64,000 nucleotides of DNA, taken from NCBI RefSeq assembly GCF_008271365.1, contig NZ_CP043430.1:1798001-1862000 (forward strand). Reading direction: 5' to 3'. The stretch's first letter is position 1; every line of letters begins with the position of its first letter. Position numbers and translations under genes: made by a program. The stretch is from Microbacterium sp. 1S1 (GTDB lineage Bacteria; Actinomycetota; Actinomycetes; Actinomycetales; Microbacteriaceae). Shown piece after piece: positions 9,128 to 17,825 of the stretch. Under the pieces are notes generated by a model. That model was not told the DNA's origin. It made no database searches and saw only the letters and a program-made list of their open reading frames with translations.

Positions 9128-9190
9128 CACGCGGGGATCTCGGCGGCGACCTCCGCGACGAGCGCGGCGGGCGGTGCGAGACTGAGGGGG

Positions 9191-9799
9191 ATGTCCGAGA
9201 TGCAGACCACGCGGCGCGGCCGCCCCGGGTACGACCAGCAGGGGATCCTCGCCGTCGCGGTGGCCGCCTTCAACGAGCACGGCTACGACGCGACCTCGAT
9301 CGGGATGCTCGCCGAGCGTCTCGGGCTGTCGAAGTCGGCGATCTACCATCACTTCGGGTCCAAGGACGAGATCCTCGACCGGGCCCTCGACAGCGCCCTC
9401 AGCGGGCTGGAGGCCGTGGTCGACGCGCCCCTCCCGGACAGCGAAGGACCCGCCGACGCCGTCGCCCGCCTGGAGCACGTGCTCCGCGGTGCCGTGCACG
9501 TGCTGGTGGAGCAGCTCCCCGCCGTGACACTGCTGCTGCGCGTGCGCGGGAACACCGACGTGGAGCGCCGTGCCCTCACACGGCGGCGGGCGTTCGACCG
9601 TCGCATCACGGCCCTGGTCGCCGAGGCTCAGGCCGAGGGCGCCCTGCGCTCCGACATCGACGCGGCCGTCGTCGCCCGCCTGACGTTCGGCATGATCAAC
9701 TCCATCGTCGAGTGGTACCGCCCCGGCGGTCGCGAGGGTGCCGATCGTCTCGCGGACGACGTCGTCGCGATCGCTCTCGACGGCCTCCGCCACCCCTGA
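9191..9799 (+). CDS. TetR-family regulator, probable phenylacetate repressor (PaaR-like)
   Basis: The 202-residue protein begins with a classic TetR helix-turn-helix: ILAVAVAAFNEHGYDATSIG followed by LSKSAIYHHFGSKDEIL (about residues 19-60). The C-terminal ligand-binding half is of the length common to TetR proteins. It sits 63 bases after paaK in the same direction and next to paaZ, where actinobacteria and other bacteria often carry PaaR-type TetR repressors that respond to phenylacetyl-CoA. Three copies of one palindrome precede the local paa transcription units, which supports a regulon. The ligand is inferred from context only. Confidence 0.9.
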   Translation: MSEMQTTRRGRPGYDQQGILAVAVAAFNEHGYDATSIGMLAERLGLSKSAIYHHFGSKDEILDRALDSALSGLEAVVDAPLPDSEGPADAVARLEHVLRGAVHVLVEQLPAVTLLLRVRGNTDVERRALTRRRAFDRRITALVAEAQAEGALRSDIDAAVVARLTFGMINSIVEWYRPGGREGADRLADDVVAIALDGLRHP

Positions 9800-9822
9800 C
9801 CCGCGTCCCCGTCTTCGCGTCG

Positions 9823-9858
9823 AGGCCCCGCCGTATCCGCGTGGGAAGGGCGGGGCCT
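9823..9858. terminator. Bidirectional terminator between the TetR gene and paaZ
   Basis: AGGCCCCGCC (9823-9832) pairs perfectly with GGCGGGGCCT (9849-9858) around a 16-base loop. It lies between two convergent genes, so it can terminate both transcripts. Confidence 0.7.
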
Positions 9859-9883
9859 GGACGATAACCGGGGGCTCGGGGAA

Positions 9884-11968
9884 CTAGGCGGCGGGAGTGA
9901 GCTCCTTCGCGACGAGGGTCAGCACGTCGTACGTCGCGACGAGCTCGTCGTCCTGGTTCTTCAGGACCGCGTCCCAGCGCACCTCGCCGTACTCGTCGGT
10001 CTCCCGCGGTGTGATCTGCTTGGCGGTGAGTTCGACGCGGATCTCGTCGCCGGGGGAGACCGGGGTCACGAAGCGCAGGTTCTCCAGCCCGGAGTTCGCG
10101 AGCACCGGACCGGGAGCTGGATCGACGAAGAGGCCGGCCGCCCACGACACGAGCAGGTAGCCGTGGGCCACGCGCCCGGGGAAGAACGGGTTCGCCGCCG
10201 CCGACGTCTCATCCATGTGCGCGTAGAAGGTGTCACCGGTGAACGCCGCGAACGTCTCGATATCGTCGAGGGTGACGGTGCGCGAGGGGCTGACGACCTG
10301 ATCGCCGATCCGCAGCTCCGCCAGCGACTTGCGGAAGGGGTGCACGCCGTCGCCCGTGTCGAACGGACGGGCCGAGGCTCCCTGGTGCCAGACGCCCGTG
10401 AGTGCGGTCATCATCTCCGGGGAGCCCTGCACCGCCGTGCGCTGCATGTGATGCAGCACCGCGCGGATGCCGCCGAGCTCCTCGCCGCCGCCCGCGCGGC
10501 CGGGACCGCCGTGCACGAGGTTCGGGAGCGGGGAGCCGTGGCCTGTCGAGCTGCGGGCGTCGTCGCGGTCGAGGAAGAGCACGCGACCGTTGTACGCGGC
10601 GATCCCCGCGGCGAGCGTGGTCGCGACCTCCGGGTCGTGCGTCGCGACGCTCGTCACGAGGGAGCCGCCGCCGCGGGCCACGAGTGCCGCCGCCTCGTCG
10701 AGCGTGCGATAGCCGAGGATGCTGGACACGGGGCCGAACGCCTCGATCTCGTTCACGGCCGGGCTCGTCGCATCGGCGAAGCGCAGGAGCATCGGCGCCA
10801 CGAACGCGCCGTCCTCCGCCGGGCCCTCGCTGCCGTCCGCACGGCGGACCGTCGGGGTCTCGGGGGAGCCGATCACGAGCTCGCCTCCGCCCTCCCGCAG
10901 ACGTGCCACCTGCCGGAGCACCTCGTCGCGCTGGGCCATCGAGGCGAGCGGTCCCATCGTCACGCCCTCGGCGCGCGGGTCGCCCACGACGATCCGCGAG
11001 GCGAGCCGCTCGCGCACGGCGGCGATCACGTCGTCGACCGCCTCCTCCGGCACGATCGCCCGCCGGATCGCGGTGCACTTCTGACCGGCCTTCGATGTCA
11101 TCTCCGCGACGAGCTGCTTCACGTAGGCGTCGAACTCCGGCGTGCCGGCGGCCGCATCCGTGCCGAGGACCGAGGCGTTGATCGAGTCGGTCTCGCTCGT
11201 GAACCGGACGCCGCCGGTCTGCACCGCGTCGTGCGCCCGCAGCCGCTCCGCGGTCGACGCGGACCCGGTGAACGCCACGAGGTCGCCGAGGCGGAGGTGC
11301 TCGAAGAGGTCGGGCACGCTGCCGGACACGAGTTGCAGCGACCCCTCGGGCAGCAGCCCCGACTCGACCATCACCCGCACCATGGCCTCGGTGAGGTAGC
11401 CGGTGGGGGTGGCGGGCTTCACGATCGTCGGGACGCCCGCGAGGAAGGCCGGCGCGAACTTCTCCAGCGACCCCCAGACGGGGAAGTTGAAGGCGTTGAT
11501 CTGCACCGCCACGCCGGGCAGTCGCGTGTAGATGTGCCGGCCGAGGAAGGAGCCGTCGCGCGACAGGTTCTCCACGGCGCCGTCGACGTAGACCTTCGCG
11601 TTCGGCAGCTCCCGGCGGCCCTTGCTGGAGTAGGCGAAGAGCACGCCGATGCCGCCGTCGATGTCGACCCAGGAGTCCTGCGCCGTGGCGCCGGTGCGGC
11701 TGGAGAGCGCGTACAGCTCCTCCTTGCGGGCGGTGAGGGCGAGGGCGAGCTGCTTGAGCAGCACCGCGCGCTGATGGAACGTGAGCTCCCCGAGCGCCGC
11801 CTGGCCGGTGGTGCGGGCGTAGTCGAGCGCCGCGCCGAGGTCGAGGCCGGAGGTGGAGACGCGGGCGACCGTCTCCCCGGTCGAGGCGTCGCGCACCTCG
11901 GTGGCATCCGCGTCGGCGGTGGGCGTCCACCAGGAGCCCCGCACGTAGCTGGGGAGGATCTCGGTCAT
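9884..11968 (-). CDS. paaZ: Bifunctional oxepin-CoA hydrolase / aldehyde dehydrogenase PaaZ
   Basis: PaaZ hydrolyses oxepin-CoA with its C-terminal MaoC-like hydratase domain and oxidises the resulting semialdehyde with its N-terminal aldehyde dehydrogenase domain to 3-oxo-5,6-didehydrosuberyl-CoA. In this 694-residue protein the dehydrogenase covers about residues 1-520, with Cys298 (KAGQKCTAIRRA) and Glu259 (RFTSETDSINAS) as catalytic residues. The MaoC domain covers about 545-694 (FTGDTFYAHMDE, GRVAHGYLLVSWAAGL). The start at 11968 (MTEILPSYVRGSW) matches the family; an upstream ATG at 11983 overlaps the preceding stop. It is the last gene of the thiolase-hydratase-dehydrogenase-paaZ operon. 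Confidence 0.96.
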   Translation of the reverse strand: MTEILPSYVRGSWWTPTADADATEVRDASTGETVARVSTSGLDLGAALDYARTTGQAALGELTFHQRAVLLKQLALALTARKEELYALSSRTGATAQDSWVDIDGGIGVLFAYSSKGRRELPNAKVYVDGAVENLSRDGSFLGRHIYTRLPGVAVQINAFNFPVWGSLEKFAPAFLAGVPTIVKPATPTGYLTEAMVRVMVESGLLPEGSLQLVSGSVPDLFEHLRLGDLVAFTGSASTAERLRAHDAVQTGGVRFTSETDSINASVLGTDAAAGTPEFDAYVKQLVAEMTSKAGQKCTAIRRAIVPEEAVDDVIAAVRERLASRIVVGDPRAEGVTMGPLASMAQRDEVLRQVARLREGGGELVIGSPETPTVRRADGSEGPAEDGAFVAPMLLRFADATSPAVNEIEAFGPVSSILGYRTLDEAAALVARGGGSLVTSVATHDPEVATTLAAGIAAYNGRVLFLDRDDARSSTGHGSPLPNLVHGGPGRAGGGEELGGIRAVLHHMQRTAVQGSPEMMTALTGVWHQGASARPFDTGDGVHPFRKSLAELRIGDQVVSPSRTVTLDDIETFAAFTGDTFYAHMDETSAAANPFFPGRVAHGYLLVSWAAGLFVDPAPGPVLANSGLENLRFVTPVSPGDEIRVELTAKQITPRETDEYGEVRWDAVLKNQDDELVATYDVLTLVAKELTPAA

Positions 11969-11982
11969 CGGGGTTCCCTTCA

Positions 11983-12863
11983 TCAGTCGTCCCATTCGTA
12001 GAAGCCGCGCCCGCTCTTGCGTCCGAGGTGTCCCTCGGCGACGAGGCGGCGCAGCAATGCCGGAGGTTCGAAGCGCGGGCCGAGGTGCGCCGCGAGGTAC
12101 TCGGCGATGCCGAGCCGGACGTCCAGCCCGACGATGTCGGTGAGCCGGAGCGGCCCGACCGGGTGCTTGTAGCCGAGAGTCATGGCCGCGTCGATGTCGT
12201 CGGCATCGGCCACGCCGTCCTCGAGCATCCGGATCGCCTCGAGTCCCAGGGCGACGCCCAGGCGTGACGACGCGAACCCGGGGGCGTCGGCGACGACGAT
12301 GGGCGTCTTCCCCAGCGTGCGGACCCAGGAGGCAGCGTCCGCGACGAGGGGCTCTGCGGTTGCGGCGCCGCGCACGACCTCCACGAGGGTGGAGGCGGGC
12401 ACGGGGTTGAAGAAGTGCATCCCGAGGAAGCGGGCGGGGCGGTCGAGCACGGCCGCGAGGTCGTCGATCGAGATGGACGAGGTGTTGGACGCCAGGGCGG
12501 CGTCCGGCGCGAGATGCCGCTCGACGCGGGTGAGCGCATCGATCTTCAGGGAGAGTTCCTCGGGCACGGCCTCGACGACGAGGGCGCAGTCGGCGAAGAG
12601 CGCGGCATCCGTCCCGGTCGCGAACCGTTCGCGGTACGCGTCGGCCGTCTCGGACGCCGTGCCCCGGGAGACCGATGCGTCGACCGACCGGTTCACGCGT
12701 CCCGCGGCTGCCGCGGCAGCGTCGTCGTCGCGCTCGACCACGGTGACATGGGAGCCGGCGAGGAGGAACGCGTGCGCGATGCCCGCGCCCATGCGACCGC
12801 CGCCGAGCACGCCGACGTGCGCGGGGGCGGAGGGATCGGGGGAGGGGAGGAGGGCGTGCTCAT
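11983..12863 (-). CDS. paaH: 3-hydroxyacyl-CoA dehydrogenase (PaaH-type), frameshift near the start
   Basis: This NAD-dependent enzyme oxidises 3-hydroxyadipyl-CoA to 3-oxoadipyl-CoA in the phenylacetate pathway. The Rossmann motif GVLGGGRMGAGIAHAF and the conserved GMHFFNPVP and APGFASSRL segments are clear. The open frame itself only begins at a GTG (12810) that would sit inside the first beta strand. The natural start is ATG 12863, overlapping the upstream hydratase stop as ATGA. Reading from it gives the correct N-terminus only if one C is added to the C4 run at 12844-12847, yielding MSTPSSPSPDPSAPAHVGVL and about 293 residues. Assignment to PaaH instead of a fatty-acid enzyme rests on the operon. 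Confidence 0.88.
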
Positions 12864-13606
12864 CGGTCTCTCCGTTCCAGGAAGGCGGTCATGCGCCGGT
12901 GCTTCTCCGGGCTCTCGAAGAGCGTGGCCTGCTCCTCGAGGTCGACCGCAGGGTGCTGGTCGCGCGGCGCCCGGAAGACCCGCTTGGTCGCGATGGTCGC
13001 TGCCGTGTCATTGCGGGCGATGCGGTCGGCGACGGCGTGCGCAGCGTCGAGGAGGTCGGCGACCTCGTGCAGCGACGAGACGAGTCCGATGCGGAGGGCT
13101 TCCTCGGCGTCCACGGTCCGGCCCGTGAGCAGCAGCTCAATGGCGCGAGCGTCGCCCACGATCTCCTTGAGCCGCCAGCTCGCTCCGGCGGCGGCGAGGA
13201 TGCCGAGGCCGGTCTCCGGGTTGCCGATCTTCAGCGCCGGCGTCGCGAGGCGGATGTCGGCCGCGTAGGCGAGCTCCGCCCCGCCGCCGAGGGCGTAGCC
13301 GTCGATCGCGGCGATCACCGGCATCGGCAGCTCCGCGACGCGGACGAAGGCATGGGCGTTGATGCCGCGACGCGCGTCGTCGGCGCGACGGTCCCGCAGC
13401 TGGGCGATGTCGGCGCCCGCCGCGAACACGCCGTCGGCGCCGGTGAGGATGAGGGTGCGCGGCGTCTCCTCCAGCTCGGCGCACAGCGCGTGCAGGGCGT
13501 CGACGGTGGCCTGGTCGATCGCGTTGCGCTTGTGGGGGCGGTTCAGGGTCGCGACGACGCGATCCGCGGTGCGGGTGACGAGCAGCGGCTCGTCCGCCCC
13601 GCTCAC
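12860..13606 (-). CDS. paaF: Enoyl-CoA hydratase/isomerase (PaaF-type)
   Basis: A 248-residue crotonase-fold protein. The oxyanion-hole segments FAAGADIAQL and the IDGYALGGGAELAYAADIRLAT strand-helix are visible, as is the catalytic-glutamate region PETGLGILAAAGAS. In the pathway it would hydrate 2,3-didehydroadipyl-CoA. The start is GTG 13606, which overlaps the thiolase stop by four bases (GTGA); its own stop overlaps the next ATG. A second crotonase, the ring isomerase PaaG, is not present in this operon, so this enzyme's exact step is inferred from its neighbours. Confidence 0.93.
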   Translation of the reverse strand: MSGADEPLLVTRTADRVVATLNRPHKRNAIDQATVDALHALCAELEETPRTLILTGADGVFAAGADIAQLRDRRADDARRGINAHAFVRVAELPMPVIAAIDGYALGGGAELAYAADIRLATPALKIGNPETGLGILAAAGASWRLKEIVGDARAIELLLTGRTVDAEEALRIGLVSSLHEVADLLDAAHAVADRIARNDTAATIATKRVFRAPRDQHPAVDLEEQATLFESPEKHRRMTAFLERRDR

Positions 13607-14793
13607 ACCTTCTCCAGGATCACGGCCGCGCCCTGGCCGACGCCGACGCACATGGTGGCGAGGCCGTAGCGGGAGTCCTCGCGCTCCATGCGTCCCATCA
13701 GCGTCACGAGCAGGCGGGAGCCGGACGAGCCGAGCGGGTGGCCGAGGGCGATGGCCCCGCCGTCGGCGTTCACGCGGGCCTCGTCGAGCCCGAGTCGCCG
13801 GATGCAGGCGAGCGACTGCGAGGCGAAGGCCTCGTTCAGCTCGATGGCACCGATGTCGTCCAGGGAGAGCCCCGAACGTCGCAGCGCCTTCTCCGTCGCC
13901 GGGACCGGCCCGAGCCCCATGATCTCGGGGGCCAGAGCGACGGAGGTGCCGACGACGATCCGGGCGCGGGGCGTCAGGCCGTGGCGCTCGACGGCTTCGG
14001 CGCTCGCCACGACCACCGCCGAGGCGCCGTCGTTGAGCGCGCTGGAGTTGCCGGCGGTGACGACCTCGCCTCCGGCGACGACGGGCCGCAGGCGTGCGAG
14101 GACCTCGAGGGTCGTGTCGGGACGCGGGCCCTCGTCGACGAGCATCTCGCCGTCGCGGACCGCCACGCCGACGATCTCAGCGGCGAAGCGGCCCGCGGCG
14201 ATCGCGGCGGCGGCGCGCTGCTGTGAGCGCACGGCGAAGGCGTCGGCGTCGGCGCGCGTGATGCCGTCGACGCGGGCGACCTCCTCCGCGGTCTCGGGCA
14301 TCGTGAAGGTGGCTTTGTCGCGGGCCGCCAGGCGCGGGTTCGGGAAGCGCCAGCCGATGGAGGTGTCATAGGCGGCGCCGGGCTTCGCCCACGCCTTCTC
14401 CGGCTTCGCCTGCACCCAGGGGGCGCGGGTCATGGACTCGACGCCTCCGGCGACGAGGAGATCGGCGTCGCCCGCACGGATCGCCTGTGCGGCCATCGTG
14501 ACCGCCGACATCCCGGACGCGCAGAGGCGGTTGACCGTGATGCCGGGCACGGTGTCGGGGAGGCCGGCGAGGAGCACGGCCATCCGGGCGACGTTCCGAT
14601 TGTCCTCACCCGCCTGGTTGGCGGCGCCGAGGATGACCTCGTCCAGCTCCGTACGCGCCGGGTCGAGGCCGGCGCGGCGCACAGCCTCGCCGACGACGAG
14701 AGCCGCGAGGTCGTCAGGACGGACGGCGGAGAGCGCGCCGCCGTAGCGGCCGACCGGGGTGCGGACCCCTCCGACGAGGTAGGCCTCTGGCAT
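13603..14793 (-). CDS. paaJ: Acetyl-CoA acyltransferase, 3-oxoadipyl-CoA thiolase type
   Basis: This thiolase would cleave 3-oxoadipyl-CoA to succinyl-CoA and acetyl-CoA, the last step of phenylacetate degradation. At 396 residues it has the normal thiolase length. The nucleophilic Cys91 (VNRLCASGMSAV), His352 (GGAIALGHPLGSSG) and second cysteine Cys382 (MCVGVGQGAA) are all present. It is the first gene of the operon thiolase, hydratase, dehydrogenase, paaZ. A TetR-type palindrome lies 54 bases upstream of its start at 14847-14870. Confidence 0.95.
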   Translation of the reverse strand: MPEAYLVGGVRTPVGRYGGALSAVRPDDLAALVVGEAVRRAGLDPARTELDEVILGAANQAGEDNRNVARMAVLLAGLPDTVPGITVNRLCASGMSAVTMAAQAIRAGDADLLVAGGVESMTRAPWVQAKPEKAWAKPGAAYDTSIGWRFPNPRLAARDKATFTMPETAEEVARVDGITRADADAFAVRSQQRAAAAIAAGRFAAEIVGVAVRDGEMLVDEGPRPDTTLEVLARLRPVVAGGEVVTAGNSSALNDGASAVVVASAEAVERHGLTPRARIVVGTSVALAPEIMGLGPVPATEKALRRSGLSLDDIGAIELNEAFASQSLACIRRLGLDEARVNADGGAIALGHPLGSSGSRLLVTLMGRMEREDSRYGLATMCVGVGQGAAVILEKV

Positions 14794-14846
14794 GCGGATC
14801 TCCTGACTTCGTCGTCCTGGTGTGGTCCGGGAGCGGCCGGTCGTGA

Positions 14847-14870
14847 ATTACTGACCGATCGTAAGGTAAT
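14847..14870. promoter_or_regulatory. TetR-type operator upstream of the thiolase operon (site 2 of 3)
   Basis: The element starts ATTACTGACCGATCG and ends GGTAAT, giving ATTAC/GTAAT ends around a CGATCG centre. It shares TTACTGACCGATCG with site 1. It lies between the upstream MFS gene and the thiolase start. Confidence 0.65.
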
Positions 14871-14911
14871 TATGGCACAGGCACACGGCCGGCCGCGATC
14901 CCGGAGACGCC

Positions 14912-16231
14912 TCAGACGCTGAGATCCACGCCCTTCGTCTCCTTCACCAGCGAGACGCCGATGAGCGAGATGATCGACGCGACCGCGATGTAGACGCCGA
15001 TCGTCCACGCGGCGTGGAACTGGTTCAGCAGCGCCTCCGCGATCATCGGCGCGAAGGCCCCGCCGAGGATGGCGCCGAGCGCATAGCCGATCGAGACGCC
15101 CGAGTAGCGCACGTTCGCGGGGAACATCTCGGCATACAGCGCCGCCTGCGGGCCGTAGGACAGCCCGAGCGCGAAGGTCATGACGAACAGGGCGACGAAG
15201 TACCAGACGATGTTCGCGGTGTCGATGAGGAACCACATCGGGATCGCCCAGACCGCCAGGGCGACGTAGCCGATCTGGAACGTGCGGATGCGGCCGAGGC
15301 GATCGGACAGTGCTCCGCCCCACAGGGTGAAGATCAGCCAGCCGAACGAGGCGAGCGTGGTCGCGAGCAGCACGGGCGGGCGCTCCATTCCGAGGGCCGT
15401 CACCGCGTAGGTCGCGAAGAAGGCGATCAGGAGGTAGCCCGCGGCGTTGTTGGCGATGAAGATCACCGCCGTGAGCACGACCTGCTTGGTGTGGGAGCGG
15501 AAGAGCTGTCCGAGCGGGGCCGAGGCCTCCTTGCGGCGGCGACGGAGGTCCTCGAACACGGGGCTCTCGTCGACGGCGCGGCGGATGACGTAACCGACGG
15601 CGATCAGCACGATGGAGAGCAGGAAGGGGATGCGCCAGCCCCACTCCAGGAAGGCCTCGGGTGACATCGAGCTGGTGAGGGCCCAGAGCGTGAACGTGGC
15701 GAGGATCATGCCGACCGGCACGCCGATCTGCGGGAACGCGCCGAACAGTCCGCGGCGCGCCGACGGGGCGTGCTCGACGGCCATCAGGGCGGCACCGCCC
15801 CACTCGCCGCCGGCCGAGAAGCCCTGCAGGATGCGCAGGAGGATGAGCAGGATGGGCGCGGCGACGCCGATGGCGGCGTACGTCGGCAGCACGCCGATGA
15901 GGGAGGTGGACAGCCCCATCATCACGAGAGTGAAGACGAGCATCTTCTTCCGGCCGAGCTTGTCACCGAGGTGGCCGGCGATGATCGCCCCGAGCGGGCG
16001 GAACAGGAACGAGATGCCGATGGTCGCGAAGGAGAGCACCTGAGCGAGCCCGGGGCTCGACTCCGCGATGGGGGCGAGGAAGAGCGGGGCGAGCACGAGG
16101 CCCGCCGCCTGGGCGTAGATGAAGAAGTCGTACCATTCGATCGACGTCCCCACGAGGGTGCCGGCGAGGACGCGCCGCTCCTCGGCGGGCATCCTTCCGG
16201 TCGACGATGCGGCTGCGGTGGCTGAGGTCAT
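14912..16231 (-). CDS. MHS-type major facilitator transporter, probably for phenylacetate or a related acid
   Basis: A 439-residue membrane protein of the metabolite:proton symporter branch of the MFS. The N-terminal GTSIEWYDFFIYAQAAGLV and the loop GHLGDKLGRKKMLV are diagnostic, and about twelve hydrophobic helices can be traced. Members import organic acids such as shikimate, protocatechuate or alpha-ketoglutarate. Its position beside the phenylacetate operon and its own copy of the palindromic operator (16285-16306) suggest that it imports phenylacetate or a precursor, which is inference. The start at 16231 is supported by GGAG five bases upstream. Confidence 0.9.
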   Translation of the reverse strand: MTSATAAASSTGRMPAEERRVLAGTLVGTSIEWYDFFIYAQAAGLVLAPLFLAPIAESSPGLAQVLSFATIGISFLFRPLGAIIAGHLGDKLGRKKMLVFTLVMMGLSTSLIGVLPTYAAIGVAAPILLILLRILQGFSAGGEWGGAALMAVEHAPSARRGLFGAFPQIGVPVGMILATFTLWALTSSMSPEAFLEWGWRIPFLLSIVLIAVGYVIRRAVDESPVFEDLRRRRKEASAPLGQLFRSHTKQVVLTAVIFIANNAAGYLLIAFFATYAVTALGMERPPVLLATTLASFGWLIFTLWGGALSDRLGRIRTFQIGYVALAVWAIPMWFLIDTANIVWYFVALFVMTFALGLSYGPQAALYAEMFPANVRYSGVSIGYALGAILGGAFAPMIAEALLNQFHAAWTIGVYIAVASIISLIGVSLVKETKGVDLSV

Positions 16232-16284
16232 GCGAACTCCGTTGTTCTGCGAGGGGGCGTCGACGCGGGTACGTCGGCGATGAC

Positions 16285-16306
16285 TTACCGAATGATCGGT
16301 CAGTAA
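16285..16306. promoter_or_regulatory. TetR-type operator upstream of the MHS transporter (site 3 of 3)
   Basis: TTACCGAATGATCGGTCAGT followed by AA, with TTACyGA/TCrGTAA arms around GATCG. On the opposite strand it reads TTACTGACCGATC, the same core as sites 1 and 2. It lies 54 bases before the transporter start. Confidence 0.65.
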
Positions 16307-16363
16307 TCGCCGAGCGTAGCGCATCGACGCCCCGCTCACGAGGGTTCGCCGCGCACGTGGTGC

Positions 16364-17825
16364 TCAGACCCGCCCGAAGGCGCGCAGTGGGTGCTCGATG
16401 AGCTCCACCACGCGGCGCAGGAATCCCGCCGCGTATCCGCCGTCGCAGACACGGTGGTCGAACACGAGCGAGAGCTGGACGATGCGCCGCGGCACGATCG
16501 CTCCCTCCACGACCCACGGCCGCTCGATGATCCGGCCGATGCCGAGGATCGCGACATCCGGGTGGTTGATGATCGCCGCAGAGCCGTCGACCCCGAGCCC
16601 GCCGTAGTTGTTGAGGGTGAAGGTCGATCCCCGGAGCCGCTCGGGCGGCAGTGTGCCGGCGCGCGCAGTGCCGGCGAGCTCGCGCAGGGTCGCGTCGAGG
16701 TCGTTGACCGTGAGTCGGTGCGCGTGCGCGACGACCGGGACGAGGAGGCCGCGTTCGGTGTCGGTCGCGACGCCGAGGTTGACGCCGTCGAACGAGATCA
16801 GCTCGGAGCCGTCGTCGCTGAGCCGCGACGCGAGCACGGGGTAGTCCTCGAGCGCGAGGAGAACGAACCGCGCGAGCAGCGCGGTGATCGACGGGGCCGT
16901 CCCGCCGTCGGGAGCCATCCGACCGCGGAGGTTCCAGAGGTCGGTGGCGTCGACGTCGACCCACACCGTGGCCTCCGGGATCTCTGATCGGCTGCGGGCG
17001 AGACGGGCACTCACCGTGCGGCGCAGGGGGGACAGGCGCTCCCTGCTGCGGACCGGGAGGCCGTCGATGTCGGTGCCTGGGGTCGGGTCCGGCACCGGAG
17101 CGGCCGTCGCGGACGGATGCGCGCTGACGCCGTCGACGGCGTGGTCCACGGCGGCGCGGAGCACGTCGGCACGGGTGATCGCGCCGTCCGCGCCGCTCGG
17201 GGTGATGGCGTGCACGTCGAGGCCGAGGTCGCGGGCGAGGCGGCGCACGAGCGGGGAGCGGACGGCGACCGGAGCGGGCTTCGCTCCGTCGGCGCGGGGT
17301 GTCGAAGGCTGGAGCGCCGGTGCCGGTGCCGGTGGAGTTGCGGGGCCGCGAGACGCGAGCGCGGCCGAAGAAGCGGGCGCCGGGACGGAAGGCGCCGCCG
17401 CAGTGGGGGCGCGCCGCCGGACGACGGCGGCGCCCGGTCGAGGCTGATGCGGAGGTGCCGTACCCGATGAGGACGTTGCCCGATCCCGCGCGTTCCTCCT
17501 GCCGGTACGCCTCGTGCTCGGCCTGCGCGCCGGGGGTCTGCGGCGCGGACGCGGTCTCCTCGCCGCCCGGGTCGGCGACCTCGAGCACCGGGGCGCCGAC
17601 GTCGATGGTGTCGCCGGGCGTGCCGTGCAGCGCGGTCACGACCCCCGCGAACGGCGAGGGCAGTTCGACGACGCTCTTCGCGGTCTCGACCTCGGCGATC
17701 GCCTGATCGGTCGTGATCGTGTCGCCGACGGCCACCAGCCACTGCACGAGGCCCGCCTCGGTCAGCCCCTCACCGAGATCGGGAAGGTGGAACACGCGGG
17801 TCGCGGTCTTCACAGGCGTGCTCAT
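16364..17825 (-). pseudogene. bkdC: Branched-chain 2-oxoacid dehydrogenase E2 (dihydrolipoamide acyltransferase), frameshifted in the linker
   Basis: E2 is the core of the complex; it carries the acyl group on lipoate and transfers it to CoA. The N-terminus has a lipoyl domain with the lipoylated Lys50 in AEVETAKSVVELPSP. After a linker (GSGNVLIGYGT) come a peripheral-subunit-binding domain (SPLVRRLARDLGLDVHAITPSGADGAITRADV) and the catalytic domain ending in DHRVCDGGYAAGFL, which has the HxxxDG active site. The two halves are in different frames. One extra base somewhere in 17400-17450, in the Arg/Pro-rich linker, separates them; removing it gives an intact protein of about 486 residues. The start overlaps the E1-beta stop by four bases. 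Confidence 0.9.

Noticed and set aside
10163..12001. Long plus-strand open frame opposite paaZ (612 codons)
   Set aside because: Shadow of paaZ; no motifs and His/Arg/Gly-rich composition.
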